In this document: positions 41,277 to 49,988 of the stretch, in pieces | Position numbering within the stretch: the stretch's first letter is position 1 | Layout of the letters: each line of letters starts with the position of its first letter | NCBI RefSeq assembly: GCF_030718205.1 | Contig: NZ_JAUZQF010000015.1 | Location: forward strand, 62,001 to 126,000 | DNA length: 64,000 bases | Reading direction: 5' to 3' | DNA from: Nonomuraea turcica | GTDB taxonomy: Bacteria > Actinomycetota > Actinomycetes > Streptosporangiales > Streptosporangiaceae | The notes under the pieces: model-generated | What the model saw: only the letters and a program-made list of their open reading frames with translations | Database searches by the model: none | Told to the model about the DNA's origin: nothing | Program-made: the position numbers and the translations under genes

Positions 41277-44200
41277 CTACTCCGCGTGAGACCGTTCGAT
41301 CATCGCGGCGAGCAGCGCCGCGGTGGCCGCGCAGCCCAGGCCGATCCCCCAGCCGAGCGGGCCGACGGGGCGGCAGCCGAAGACCTGGCTGAGACCGGGC
41401 GTCGAGACGATCAGCACCAGCGTGGCCAGGGACAACAGCGCGGCCAGCACCACCACCCGATCCCGCCCGCCCAGTGCGAGGGTCTGCAGCAGCTGGGCCG
41501 CCACCAGGCCGATGAGCCCGACCGTGTCGGCCCGGCCCCGCGTCCCGCTCATCCGCGCCAGCAGCCACGCCGCCCCCGCCGCGACGCCCGTGGCCACCGC
41601 CCGCAGGTAGATGTCCCTGGTCAGAGCGGCGCCGAGGGAGACCTCGGGTCCCTCGGCGAGCAGCCGCTCGGGGCTGGCGGCGCTGGGCGGCCGGATGGCC
41701 ACCGCCATGGCGGGCAGCATGTCGGTGAGCAGGTTGACCAGCAGGAGCTGGCGGGCGTTCAACGCGGTGCGGCCGGTGAGCAGGCTCGATCCGAGCGTGA
41801 AAGCGATCTCCCCGACATTGCCGCCGAGCAGGATGCCCAGCGCGTCGCGGACGGAGGCCCACATGCCCCGTCCCTCGACGATCGCCTCGATGATCGTCTC
41901 GATGCGGTCGTCGAGCATGACGATGTCGGCGGCGGCCTTGGTGGCGGGAGCGGCGTGCGAGCCCAGGGACACGCCCACGTCGGCGAGCCGGATCGCGGGC
42001 ACGTCGTTGGCGCCGTCGCCGGTGACGGCCACCACCCTGCCCGCCGCGCGCAACCTGGTGACGATCCGCGCCTTGTGCTCGGGCGTGACCCGGGCGAAGA
42101 CCGCCACATCCGGCAGCGCCTTGGCCAGGACCTCGTCGTCCAGCTCCTCCAGCTCGGGGCCGGTCATCACGCGCCGGCCGTCCAGCGCGCCGATCTCCGC
42201 CGCGATGGCCTCCGCCGTACTGGGATGATCCCCGGTGATCATGACGACCTGTACACCGGCGCGGACGAGCCGCTCCACACTGCGTTTGGCCGTCGGACGC
42301 ACCGGATCGGCCAGCCCGAGGAACCCGAGGAAGCACAGGCTCTCGATGCGGGACTCGTCGAGATCGGCACGGCTGGAGGCGGGCCGCTCCGCCACGGCGA
42401 GCACCCGGTAGCCGCGCAGGGCGAGCCGGTCCACCTCCTGCTCCAACCGCCGCCTGATCGCGAGGTCCAGCGGCACGACCTGCCCGTTCACCACGACGTT
42501 CGTGGACTGGCCGAGCACCACTTCTGGCGCGCCCTTGACGCTCAGCAGCTGCCCCGCCTCGCCGCGGCCGAGGACGGCGTGGTAGCCCCGGACCGGCTCG
42601 AAGGGCAGCTCGGCCACGCGGTGCCAGGCGCGCAGCCCCTCCTGAGGGGTGATGCCCAGCCTCTCGGCGCCATCCACGATCGCGCGGTCCGTGGGGTGCG
42701 GGATGGCCCGCCCGCCTCCGAAGCGCGGCCCCGCGCGCAGCGCCGCGCCCACGATCGCCCGCAGCTCGGGCGCGGCCTCCTCCACCTCCTGCTCGATCTG
42801 GCCGTCCGACACCAGGCGCAGGCTGATGTGGCCCTCGGTGAGCGTGCCCGTCTTGTCGAAGCAGAGCACGTCCACCCGGCCCAGCGCCTCGATCGTGGAC
42901 GGGTTGCGGACCAGCGTGTTGCGGGTCGACAGCCGCTTGGCCGAGGCCAGCTCGGCCACGGTGGCGACGAACGGCAGCCCTTCGGGAACCGCCGCGACCG
43001 CCATGCTCACCGCCGGGGCGAGGGCTTGAGTCAGCGGCGAGCCGCGCAGCAGCTCGACGAGCATGAGGACCACGCCGGAGCCGACCGCGGCCGGGAGTAT
43101 CCGCCGGCTCAGCGCGCGCAGCCGCAGCTCCACGCCGCTCGGCGGCGGCTCCTGCCGGACCAGCCTGGCGGTCCTGCCTGCTTCGGTCGCCTCGCCGGTG
43201 GCCACGATCACGGCGAGCCCGTGCCCGGCCGCGACGGTCGTGCCCTCGTACACCATCGAGGCGCGGTCCGCGACGGCGGGCGCCGCGACGGGCGCCGCGG
43301 TCTTGGGCACGAGTTGCGACTCGCCGGTGAGCGGCGACTCGTCGACCTCGAGCCCGGCCGCCTGGATCAGCCTCCCGTCGGCCGGCACGGCATCGCCCGC
43401 CCTGAGCTCGATCACGTCGCCCGGCACCAGGTCGTCGGCATATGCGGCCACCTCGCCTGCGGCGCGGCGCAGCCGGACCCGGACGGCGGTGGTCTCCGTC
43501 AGGCGCCGCAGCGCCCGCCCCACGCCCCGCCGCTGGGCGCCGCCGAGCAGGGCGTCCACCACGATCACGCCGGCGATCAGCACAGCGTCGAGCACCGAGC
43601 CGAACGCGGCCGACACGCCCGCTCCCGTGGCCAGCACCGGAGTCAGCGGGTTGGCGAGCTCTCTCGCGGTCTCGCCGGCCAGGGACTCCGGGCCGATCTT
43701 CACAGGGCGGATCGAGACGGTCCTGCGGCGCTCCGCCTCGGCCTCGCTCAGGCCGTCCGGCGAGGCCCCGAGCCGGGCGAGGACGTCACGGACGGCCATG
43801 GCGTGCCAGGGCGTATGGTCGGCCTGGACCGGCGGCTCCGCCCGCCCCACGCGCCGGCCCGCCCACTCCCCGGTCGCGAGGGCGGCCAGCACGGTCAGGT
43901 TGTGGACGAGCTGGGCGCGTCGAATCGCGGTCGCGGCCGGACCGAGCAACGTCACTGCTGTACCGGCGATCGACCCGGCGGCCGCCGTCCACACGCCGCG
44001 CACACTTGCCCTCCTGGCCGCCGGCAGGCATTGGAGCAGCAGGTGCACGCCGTCGAGCCCGCCCATGACGTCGGCGTCCCACGGAACCCGCCGTACCCTG
44101 TCGAGCACGCCGACGCCCAGGTCAGCCTGCCGCAAGGCGCGCCGCCCGCGCCGCGCCACCACGGCCACGCCGTGCCCCTCGGCCTGCAACGCCCGCACCG

Positions 44201-45578
44201 ACGCGGCCAGCCGCGACCCGCCGGGCACGACCTCCTCCACCCGCAGCCGTCCGGCCAGTCCCGGATCGGCATCGGCCAGCACCACCCGGCACGTCTGCTG
44301 GGGCGCCGCGACCACGGCCTCGGCAAGGGGATGCAGCTCGCGGGCCAGGCCGACCACGGCGATCGGCACACCGTCCCTGGCCACCCCGACCGGCCGGAGC
44401 CCCTGCTCAATCCACCGCTCGGGCACGTCCTCCACCGGCGCGGGCGCCGCGCTCCACCCGTCGCGCCGCCGCCGGGCCGCGGGGTCGGCGAGGTCGAGCA
44501 GCGCGTAGAGCCGGGCATGCAGGTCGTCGAGGTCCACATCGGGGGCGAGCGGCATGACGCTGTCGATCGTCCACGCTCCCGTGGTGAGCACGGCGGCGTC
44601 CAGCACGACGGTGTCGATCCGGTCCATGCGGCGCAGGGCGTCGCGGTCGAGCACGATCGTGCCACGTCCGGCCAGACAGCGCGCCACGGCGCTGACGAAG
44701 GCCTCCCTGCCGAGGCCGGCCGCCTTGGGGATGCCCGAGACCAGCATGGACACACCCCGCTGGTAGCTGTGGCTGACGATCGTGGTCAGGCCGTGGGCGG
44801 CCACCGTCGCGGGCCCCGCCGCGTCGGCGTAGCGCTCCACGGGGCCGCGCGGCAGCGGGGCCGGGCGCGTCGCGGCGGCGGCCCTGGTGTGCCGGTACGC
44901 GCCCTCCTCGGCGGCGAACTCCTCCTCACGCCGCTCCCAGGCCTGGCGACCGGCGCGCGCGTCGACGTACCGGCCGGCTGCGGCGACGGAGTCGATCAGC
45001 AGCGACAGCGGTCGCACGGCCAGCGTGGCGGAAACGACCCGGCCCGTCGCCAGCATCGTGTCCACGACCGGCTTGCCGACGCGCTCCTCCAGCGCGCCGC
45101 GGACCCACGGGGTGTGCTCGATCAGCGCGAGGACGCTCGGCACCGCCACGGGGAGCCGCGGTGCGCGGGTCAGCGCGCCGGCCATGGCGATCCCGGCGCC
45201 GGCGAGGTGCAGGCAGAGGCCGACCGCGGCGCGGGCCTGCTGCTCCACGCCGTCGAGCACACGACCGTCCCCCAGCGGCTCGCCGCCCTCGTCGAGCTCC
45301 TCCACGACGGCCACGAACTTGTCCACGTCGGCCGTCTCATCGCAGGCCACGAACACGCAGCCGAGCGCCCCGTTCACCTCGGCGCGCGGCGCTCCCGCCG
45401 AGCGCAGCCGCTCTTCGAGAGCGCGGGCCGGCCGCTCGGTGCGTGGCCCGCCGATGTTCCGCAGTTCGATCCGGACCCCGCCCGCACAGGGTCGGACCCG
45501 GCGAGCGCGTGGCAGGACGCTTCGCATGGGTTCGGGGAGCATGTTCAGGAACGTGTCAACGGAGAGCAGACCGGACAA
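41277..45578 (-). CDS. Giant cation-transporting P-type ATPase (CtpI-like)
   Basis: A 1433-residue P-type ATPase, about twice the minimal size. The first 600 residues are a poorly conserved extension with some hydrophobic segments, possibly membrane-linked. The core from about residue 620 shows TGES (Glu753, actuator), PEGLP in the ion-binding helix, the phosphorylated Asp908 in DKTGTLTEG, and GDGANDVPAI near the C-terminal part of the P domain. PEGLP places it near P2-type pumps (Ca, Na/K-like) and the mycobacterial CtpI group; ion unknown. It starts at TTG 45578 with GGGAGG ten bases upstream. The neighbour encodes a universal stress protein. Confidence 0.9.
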   Translation of the reverse strand: MSGLLSVDTFLNMLPEPMRSVLPRARRVRPCAGGVRIELRNIGGPRTERPARALEERLRSAGAPRAEVNGALGCVFVACDETADVDKFVAVVEELDEGGEPLGDGRVLDGVEQQARAAVGLCLHLAGAGIAMAGALTRAPRLPVAVPSVLALIEHTPWVRGALEERVGKPVVDTMLATGRVVSATLAVRPLSLLIDSVAAAGRYVDARAGRQAWERREEEFAAEEGAYRHTRAAAATRPAPLPRGPVERYADAAGPATVAAHGLTTIVSHSYQRGVSMLVSGIPKAAGLGREAFVSAVARCLAGRGTIVLDRDALRRMDRIDTVVLDAAVLTTGAWTIDSVMPLAPDVDLDDLHARLYALLDLADPAARRRRDGWSAAPAPVEDVPERWIEQGLRPVGVARDGVPIAVVGLARELHPLAEAVVAAPQQTCRVVLADADPGLAGRLRVEEVVPGGSRLAASVRALQAEGHGVAVVARRGRRALRQADLGVGVLDRVRRVPWDADVMGGLDGVHLLLQCLPAARRASVRGVWTAAAGSIAGTAVTLLGPAATAIRRAQLVHNLTVLAALATGEWAGRRVGRAEPPVQADHTPWHAMAVRDVLARLGASPDGLSEAEAERRRTVSIRPVKIGPESLAGETARELANPLTPVLATGAGVSAAFGSVLDAVLIAGVIVVDALLGGAQRRGVGRALRRLTETTAVRVRLRRAAGEVAAYADDLVPGDVIELRAGDAVPADGRLIQAAGLEVDESPLTGESQLVPKTAAPVAAPAVADRASMVYEGTTVAAGHGLAVIVATGEATEAGRTARLVRQEPPPSGVELRLRALSRRILPAAVGSGVVLMLVELLRGSPLTQALAPAVSMAVAAVPEGLPFVATVAELASAKRLSTRNTLVRNPSTIEALGRVDVLCFDKTGTLTEGHISLRLVSDGQIEQEVEEAAPELRAIVGAALRAGPRFGGGRAIPHPTDRAIVDGAERLGITPQEGLRAWHRVAELPFEPVRGYHAVLGRGEAGQLLSVKGAPEVVLGQSTNVVVNGQVVPLDLAIRRRLEQEVDRLALRGYRVLAVAERPASSRADLDESRIESLCFLGFLGLADPVRPTAKRSVERLVRAGVQVVMITGDHPSTAEAIAAEIGALDGRRVMTGPELEELDDEVLAKALPDVAVFARVTPEHKARIVTRLRAAGRVVAVTGDGANDVPAIRLADVGVSLGSHAAPATKAAADIVMLDDRIETIIEAIVEGRGMWASVRDALGILLGGNVGEIAFTLGSSLLTGRTALNARQLLLVNLLTDMLPAMAVAIRPPSAASPERLLAEGPEVSLGAALTRDIYLRAVATGVAAGAAWLLARMSGTRGRADTVGLIGLVAAQLLQTLALGGRDRVVVLAALLSLATLVLIVSTPGLSQVFGCRPVGPLGWGIGLGCAATAALLAAMIERSHAE

Positions 45579-45673
45579 CGCCGTGTGACCTCCCGTCCGC
45601 GCTACTCGTTCTTGCGTCTCGTCGTCGTGGTCACGATGATCGTGCCGGCGCCGATGAAAGCTATTCAGGTTCC

Positions 45674-46561
45674 TTATCCATCGCCTGCCCCCTTATTCCG
45701 GGCGGTAGAGATTTGACCGTCTTTGCGGGCCGTAATCCCCGGCCGCACCACGGCGACCGGGCACCTCAGGTGGTGCAGCACGGCATGGCTGACCGAGCCG
45801 AGCACCGCCGAGGCGAAGCCACCCAGCCCACGCGAGCCCACGACGACCAGGTCGGCTGTGCCGCCCGCCTCGATCAGGAAGTTGACCGGATGGCCGACCA
45901 CCGTCTCATCGGTGATCGCGACATCCGGATTCCCGTCGCGCCAGCGGGCCACCCGCTCCTGCGCCGTCTCGGTCTCCTGCTCGTAGGCGTCCTCCAGAAA
46001 GCTGCCGTACGCGGCGGCGTACGTCGAGACCACCGGGGCCTGCCAGGCATAGATGACGTGCAACGGAACCTCGCGAGCACGCGCCTGCTCGACGGCGTAG
46101 CGCATCGCGGCCTCGGAATGCTCCGAGCCGTCGTATCCGACGACAACCCGTCCGTGCACCACCACCGAAGTCTCGCGTACGACCACCACCGGACCGGCGG
46201 CGTGCCCGGCGACGCCCATGCTGACCGAGCCGACCATCATGCCGGCGAACCCGCCGAGCCCCCGGCTGCCGATCACCACGCTGTCGGCCGAGCCGGACTC
46301 GCCGATCAGCGTGTCGACCACGTTGCCGGACAGCAACTGCGTGGTCACCTCCACGCCGCGGGTCAGGGCGCGAGCCCGGTCGGCCGCCGCGGCCAGCGTT
46401 CCCGCACAGTATCGTGTCGTGTCCACGCGGTAGGGCCATTGCTCGCACACGTGCAAGATCCGCATGCTCAGCTCTCTGCGCTGGGCATCGGCCGCCGCCC
46501 ACTCCACAGCCGCTGTCGCCGGTGCGGACCCGTCCACGCCGATCACGATGTGTCTGGCCAT
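45674..46561 (-). CDS. Tandem-domain universal stress protein
   Basis: A 295-residue protein with two UspA domains. Each has the nucleotide-binding G-2x-G-9x-G-(S/T) motif: GSRGLGGFAGMMVGSVS and GSRGLGGFASAVLGSVS. Double-domain USPs of this type are common in actinobacteria and often respond to hypoxia or dormancy. ATG 46561 lies behind GGGGGAGGTG; longer starts run into Arg-rich non-homologous sequence. It lies 95 bp upstream of the P-type ATPase gene on the same strand, so they may be coexpressed. Confidence 0.92.
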   Translation of the reverse strand: MARHIVIGVDGSAPATAAVEWAAADAQRRELSMRILHVCEQWPYRVDTTRYCAGTLAAAADRARALTRGVEVTTQLLSGNVVDTLIGESGSADSVVIGSRGLGGFAGMMVGSVSMGVAGHAAGPVVVVRETSVVVHGRVVVGYDGSEHSEAAMRYAVEQARAREVPLHVIYAWQAPVVSTYAAAYGSFLEDAYEQETETAQERVARWRDGNPDVAITDETVVGHPVNFLIEAGGTADLVVVGSRGLGGFASAVLGSVSHAVLHHLRCPVAVVRPGITARKDGQISTARNKGAGDG

Positions 46562-46649
46562 CACGCACCTCCCCCGTTCTCCCTCCAGCCTCGCACGACC
46601 CGGCCTGCGGAGCGCCCGCGCACGCGCTCCTATCAGCGAATGGCCGGGG

Positions 46650-47254
46650 CTAGCCAAGGGGGTAGGGTCGGCCCTCGACGCCCCACTCGCCGAACGGCGG
46701 CCGCTCGCCGCGGTCGATCGCCCGGATGGAGGGGCGGCCGATATGGGCGAAGACCAGCCGCCCCACCTGGAGATCGCGCGCCTGCCGCGCGACCTGGAGC
46801 ACGCTCGCGTGCCCGCCCACACCGCCGGCGAAGCGGATCGGCCTGTCCCACCCCGCGGCGTCGGCGAACATCAGGTCAACGCCGGCCGCCCAGGCGGGAA
46901 AGCCCAGAACTCCGGCGCCCAGACGGCCTGCGCCCGATCCGTGCTGATCAGGTAGCCGTAGGTGGGGTGGGAGGTGTGGCTGACCGGCAGCGGCACGATC
47001 TCCACCCCCGCAGCCTCGTAGACCGCCACCCCGGCGGTCATCCGGAGTCCCCGCGCCGCGTGGCGGATCTGGGGCATCAGCTCGGCGCGTTCATCGCAGA
47101 CCAGCCAGCCGTCGAGCCGCTCCCCGCCCGCCGCGTCGCCGCCCCCATCGAGCAGGACCCGGTTGTCCTGCCAGCTGGCCAGGAGCCCGGCGGGGCGATA
47201 GCGCGGGGAGTTCATCGCCCCCACCCCCACCAGGCGGAGCCGCACGGCCGTCAT
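46650..47254 (-). pseudogene. MBL-fold hydrolase with a one-base frameshift
   Basis: Two minus-strand frames give one metallo-beta-lactamase-fold protein: the first (ATG 47254 to TGA 46871) ends WAPEFWAFPPG, and the second continues AAGVDLMFADAAGWDRP to 46650. Inserting one C at about 46904-46909 restores EFLGFPAWAAGVDLMFADAAG, typical of the family. The full product would be about 200 residues, with PVSHTSHPTYGYLI and GGVGGHASVLQVAR as probable metal/active-site segments. It is either a fresh pseudogene or a sequencing error. It sits upstream of, and on the same strand as, the universal stress protein gene. Confidence 0.75.
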
Positions 47255-47367
47255 CCGACTGTCCAGGTGACGTCCCCGCATGCCTCCAGCATGTCCTCCC
47301 CCTGGGATCAGTATGCCCACGAGCAGTCCGCCGCCCGACCGTTGATCAGCGGGCCAGGCGGCGGCTG

Positions 47368-47739
47368 ATGACCAGGCTTGCGGGCGTCTCGTATTACTTG
47401 TCGCTGATTCCCGAGGAGCCGGCAGGCGTCCTTGTGGTGTCACTCCCCTGCGCCCGGCCGGACAACTGGTCAGGAGAGCGAACGATCGTCGTCCGTCCCA
47501 TCCTCGTCAACGGATGCATCCGGCGGGCCGTCGAACAAGGGTGGAACCCGGCGCAACCGGGCACGGCCTTCACCCTCACCATCACCGAGGACGACCTGGC
47601 CGTGCTCCTGGGCGAACCGCCTCAGTACCTGATCCCCTTCCTCCGGGGCATGATCCCGGAAGGTGGCGGCATCGAAGACCTCCCTCGCTGCACTCAGATC
47701 TGGAGTCGAGACAAGCCGAGTACCAACCAGGGAGACTAG
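47368..47739 (+). CDS. Small uncharacterised protein, relative of the broken gene at 50128
   Basis: A 123-residue protein of unknown function. Its centre (AGVLVVSLPCARPDNWSGER ... IRRAVEQGWNPAQPGTAFTLTI) matches a remnant at 50128-50410, which has LLVSLPYSRPDAW. The remnant suggests an original N-terminus MAIPKKGSRLITVDG that is missing here, so this copy may be N-terminally replaced or truncated. It lies just left of the IS element, in the decayed island. Confidence 0.55.
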   Translation: MTRLAGVSYYLSLIPEEPAGVLVVSLPCARPDNWSGERTIVVRPILVNGCIRRAVEQGWNPAQPGTAFTLTITEDDLAVLLGEPPQYLIPFLRGMIPEGGGIEDLPRCTQIWSRDKPSTNQGD

Positions 47740-47787
47740 GCGGCCGCGGTCGATGATGACCGCGAGCCGCGGCGGCGCAGACACGGC

Positions 47788-47791
47788 CTAG
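47788..47791. repeat. Target-site duplication CTAG, left copy
   Basis: CTAG directly precedes the left terminal inverted repeat and recurs after the right one (49349-49352). CTAG is a common target of actinomycete IS5-family elements. Confidence 0.65.
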
Positions 47792-47808
47792 GGCGTGTCC
47801 CATGGATC
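47792..47808 (+). repeat. IS left terminal inverted repeat
   Basis: 17 bases matching the reverse complement of 49332-49348 with one mismatch; adjacent to CTAG. Confidence 0.8.
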
Positions 47809-47837
47809 ATCTGTCCTGTGCTGACATAATTTGTCCG

Positions 47838-48377
47838 GTGCGTTTGTGGACGGTCCAGTATCGAACGGTTCTCGAGTCGCTGGAGGATAGCGGTGAATTA
47901 GTTGGGGACTGGGCCAGGGTGCTGAGCCATTCATACCGTCCTGCTTACGAGGAAATGGTGGCGGAGATGGCTCGGCGCGGCATCGACTGCGCGGGCCGAC
48001 CGCCGTTGTGGGCATGGCTTGGGCCGGATACCCACGATGACCGGGTGGCGTTGACAGCGGAACTGCTCCTTAATCCTGATGGTCCGGAGGAGTACGGCCG
48101 CTATGTCGTCCTGGACCTGGATGTGCCCGACGAGTTCGTAGTACTCAGCTCGTATGGGCGATGGAACGACTTCCTGGAAGCGATCTTCATGAGCGAGAGT
48201 TCGCCGAGAATGGACTGGTCGATCGACCAGGACGAGCTCGATGAACCGGCCGATGGGCGCGTCCAGGCATGCCTTCCGCGCGTGGCAGGCCCGTGGGTGC
48301 TGAGCGCCCGCCCATTGGAGCCGTCGTCGTTGGATGAGCCCGAGGAAACGCCTCTCGCCGTTGAAGCTGGTGAATAG
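47838..48377 (+). CDS. DUF3841-family protein, IS passenger
   Basis: A 179-residue protein starting MRLWTVQYRTVLESL, the typical DUF3841 N-terminus, with RPPLWAWLGP and a conserved-looking VLLDLDVP-type segment (YVVLDLDVPDEFVVLSSYG). Function unknown; small soluble protein. GTG 47838 is preferred to an in-frame ATG at 47802 that overlaps the IS end. CATAAT at 47825-47830 lies seven bases before GTG, so the transcript may be leaderless. It converges with the transposase and has lower GC than most of the window. Being inside the IS ends, it would move with it. Confidence 0.75.
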   Translation: MRLWTVQYRTVLESLEDSGELVGDWARVLSHSYRPAYEEMVAEMARRGIDCAGRPPLWAWLGPDTHDDRVALTAELLLNPDGPEEYGRYVVLDLDVPDEFVVLSSYGRWNDFLEAIFMSESSPRMDWSIDQDELDEPADGRVQACLPRVAGPWVLSARPLEPSSLDEPEETPLAVEAGE

Positions 48378-48391
48378 GCGATGCCCCGTCG

Positions 48392-48739
48392 TCATGCGAC
48401 TGGGTCGCGGAGCCAGATCCCGATCGAGGCGACATCGATGGTTCCCTGGTAGATCCGCGCGCGTTTGTCGGTGCGTAGGGCCACCGCGCGGTAGCCCCTC
48501 AGCTTGTTGACGCATAGCTCGGCGGTGTTGCGCTCCTTGTACAGCTCGGCGTCGAAGCCGGGCGGTCGCCCGCCCCTGCGGCCTTTCTTGAGACGGTTGG
48601 CGCGCTGATCCCTCTTGATCGGAATGACCGCCTTGATGCCGCGCCGCCGCAGGTAGGCGCGGTTGCCCCGCGAGGAGTACGCCTTATCGGCCAACACCCG
48701 CCCAGGACGCTTCCGCGGACGGCCCAGACCGCGACGCAC
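48392..48739 (-). CDS. IS5-family transposase, OrfB part (C-terminal)
   Basis: The C-terminal half of a DDE transposase: the second Asp is in VLADKAYSS and the Glu in ERNTAELCVNKLRGYRA, the usual Y-R-E-K-like signature; the end is IGIWLRDPVA. A GTG at 48739 opens a separate 115-codon frame, but the frame is open farther upstream (to beyond 48925) and includes ALGRSRGGLSTKIHLVAD. The functional protein is probably made by frameshift from OrfA (see 48919-48925). Confidence 0.85.
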   Translation of the reverse strand: MRRGLGRPRKRPGRVLADKAYSSRGNRAYLRRRGIKAVIPIKRDQRANRLKKGRRGGRPPGFDAELYKERNTAELCVNKLRGYRAVALRTDKRARIYQGTIDVASIGIWLRDPVA

Positions 48740-48909
48740 GATCCGGACCCGTTCCAGGACCCGCCGGAAGTACGGGCTGTCGGCGTGCTGGCCAGGACTG
48801 ATGAGCGTGGCGATCGGACGGCAACGCCGGTCGGCGACCAGATGAATCTTGGTGCTCAGTCCGCCCCGCGAGCGGCCCAGCGCCTCCCGCCCCTTGACCG
48901 GTTCGTGAT

Positions 48910-49302
48910 CTACGGCATCCCCTTTACCGGAAAGTCGGCCGGCGGCGCCTGGCGAGCCCCGGCGGCGTGCTGGTGCGCGCGCACCACGGTGGAATCCACA
49001 CTCACCGTCCAGTCCGCCCCCTCGGCCGCATCACAGCCGGCCCGTAACCCGTCCAGGATCTTCTCCCAGGTGCCATCCATCGACCAGCGACGATGCCGGT
49101 TATAGACGGTCTTCCAGTTCCCGTAGCAGGACGGCAGATCACGCCAGGCGATGTTGGTCCGCGTCCGGAAGAACACCCCATTGATCACAGTCCGATGATC
49201 GGCCCATCGACCACCCTGCCGAGGGTTGACCGGCAACAGCGGCGCCAGCCGTTCCCACTCCTCATCCGTCAGATCATGCCGACTCAGACGCTCCTCATCC
49301 AC
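48910..49302 (-). CDS. IS5-family transposase, OrfA part (N-terminal)
   Basis: A 130-residue N-terminal transposase part with the DUF4096-type start (LSRHDLTDEEWERLAPLLPV), a TNIAWRDLPSCYGNWKTVYN segment and the first catalytic Asp in SVDSTVVRAHQHAAG. It ends at TAG 48910-48912, just after the slippery run that can shift ribosomes into OrfB. The start is ATG at 49302, near the right terminal repeat. Confidence 0.87.
   Translation of the reverse strand: MDEERLSRHDLTDEEWERLAPLLPVNPRQGGRWADHRTVINGVFFRTRTNIAWRDLPSCYGNWKTVYNRHRRWSMDGTWEKILDGLRAGCDAAEGADWTVSVDSTVVRAHQHAAGARQAPPADFPVKGMP
48919..48925 (-). promoter_or_regulatory. Candidate -1 frameshift heptamer A-AAG-GGG
   Basis: On the transposase strand the heptamer AAAGGGG (A AAG GGG in the OrfA frame) lies two codons before the OrfA stop. 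Tandem slippage by -1 leads to GGG-GAT-GCC and into the OrfB frame without a stop. Programmed -1 shifting is known for IS5-family members. Confidence 0.6.
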
Positions 49303-49331
49303 ACGGATGATCTACACCAACTGCCATCAAA

Positions 49332-49348
49332 GATCCACGGGACACGCC
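49332..49348 (-). repeat. IS right terminal inverted repeat
   Basis: Reverse complement matches 47792-47808 in 16 of 17 bases and abuts CTAG at 49349-49352. Confidence 0.8.
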
Positions 49349-49882
49349 CTAGCGCGCCACGCGGTAGCGGAGGCAGACGACTCTCGAGTTGAAGGTGCGG
49401 GTCTCGACGAGTTCGAGATCCACCCGGTGCTCACGCTGGGGAAAGAACGGAATGCCACCGCCGACCAGCACCGGGTAGACCCTGGCCCGGTACTCGTCGA
49501 TCAGACCCGACGCGGCCGCCTCGGCGGCGAGAGTTGCGCCGCCGATCGCGATGTTGCCCTCCCCCGGCTCGGCTCGCAACCGCTCGAGCTCCTCCGCCAG
49601 GCCGCCGGAGGCCAGGCGGGCATTGCCCTGCACCGCCGACAGCGTGGTGGAGAACACCACCTTGGGGAGCGACTTCCAGAGCGCGGCCCACTCGAGCGTT
49701 GAGAAGTCGAGCGATGGATTCTGGTCGGCGGTCTACAGCATCGTCTCGTACAGCCGCCGTCCCAACAGGTAGACGTCGACCTCTCGTACCTCGTCGGTGT
49801 GGGAGCGAAAGACCGCCTCGTCGGGCGCCTTCCAGTCGAAGCCGCCGTCCGGCCCGACGATACCGCCGGACGCCGCAGAACT
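49349..49882 (-). pseudogene. Broken dihydrofolate reductase/RibD C-terminal-family gene
   Basis: The minus-strand frame from ATG 49882 reads GPDGGFDWKAPDEAVF and VYLLGRRLYETML, then meets TAG at 49733-49735, and goes on as PSLDFSTLEWAALWKSLPKVVFSTTL, IAIGGATLAAEAAA and LVGGGIPFFPQREHRVDL. These are family signatures of RibD-C/DHFR-like reductases. The N-terminus also lacks the usual SLDGYIAG start, so it is doubly damaged. Its terminal TAG is supplied by the CTAG next to the IS, so the IS landed exactly on the stop codon. Restart at GTG 49660 could give a 103-residue fragment. Confidence 0.75.
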
Positions 49883-49916
49883 CATCGCGGCTCGAGCTTG
49901 ATAAGCAGCCCGGAGG

Positions 49917-49988
49917 TTACTTGGCCAGGTGTCTGCTGATCACCAGCCGCTGGATCTGGTTGGTGCCCTCGAAGATCTGCATGATCTC
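49917..49988 (-). pseudogene. 3' remnant of an acyl-CoA dehydrogenase gene
   Basis: The minus strand encodes IMQIFEGTNQIQRLVISRHLAK and a stop (TAA at 49917-49919), the C-terminus of an acyl-CoA dehydrogenase. It resembles the intact gene ending at 55903 but differs mostly at synonymous positions (CGG/AGA, CTG/TTG). Only about 23 codons remain; beyond them the 111-bp repeat begins. Confidence 0.7.

Larger units (their letters stand above)
47792..49348. mobile_element. IS5-family insertion sequence carrying a passenger gene
   Basis: A 1557-bp element bounded by terminal inverted repeats GGCGTGTCCC(A/G)TGGATC (17 bp, one mismatch; 47792-47808 and 49332-49348) and a CTAG duplication. It carries a two-frame DDE transposase on the minus strand at its right end and a DUF3841 gene on the plus strand at its left end. 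Ordinary IS5 elements are near 0.85-1.0 kb, so the extra 0.6 kb is passenger DNA. A single simple insertion is supported by the intact ends. Confidence 0.8.

Noticed and set aside
41286..45716. 1476-codon open frame opposite the P-type ATPase gene
   Set aside because: High GC leaves long open frames antisense to real genes; its translation is Arg/Gly/His-rich and low in complexity, while the minus strand has all P-type ATPase motifs.
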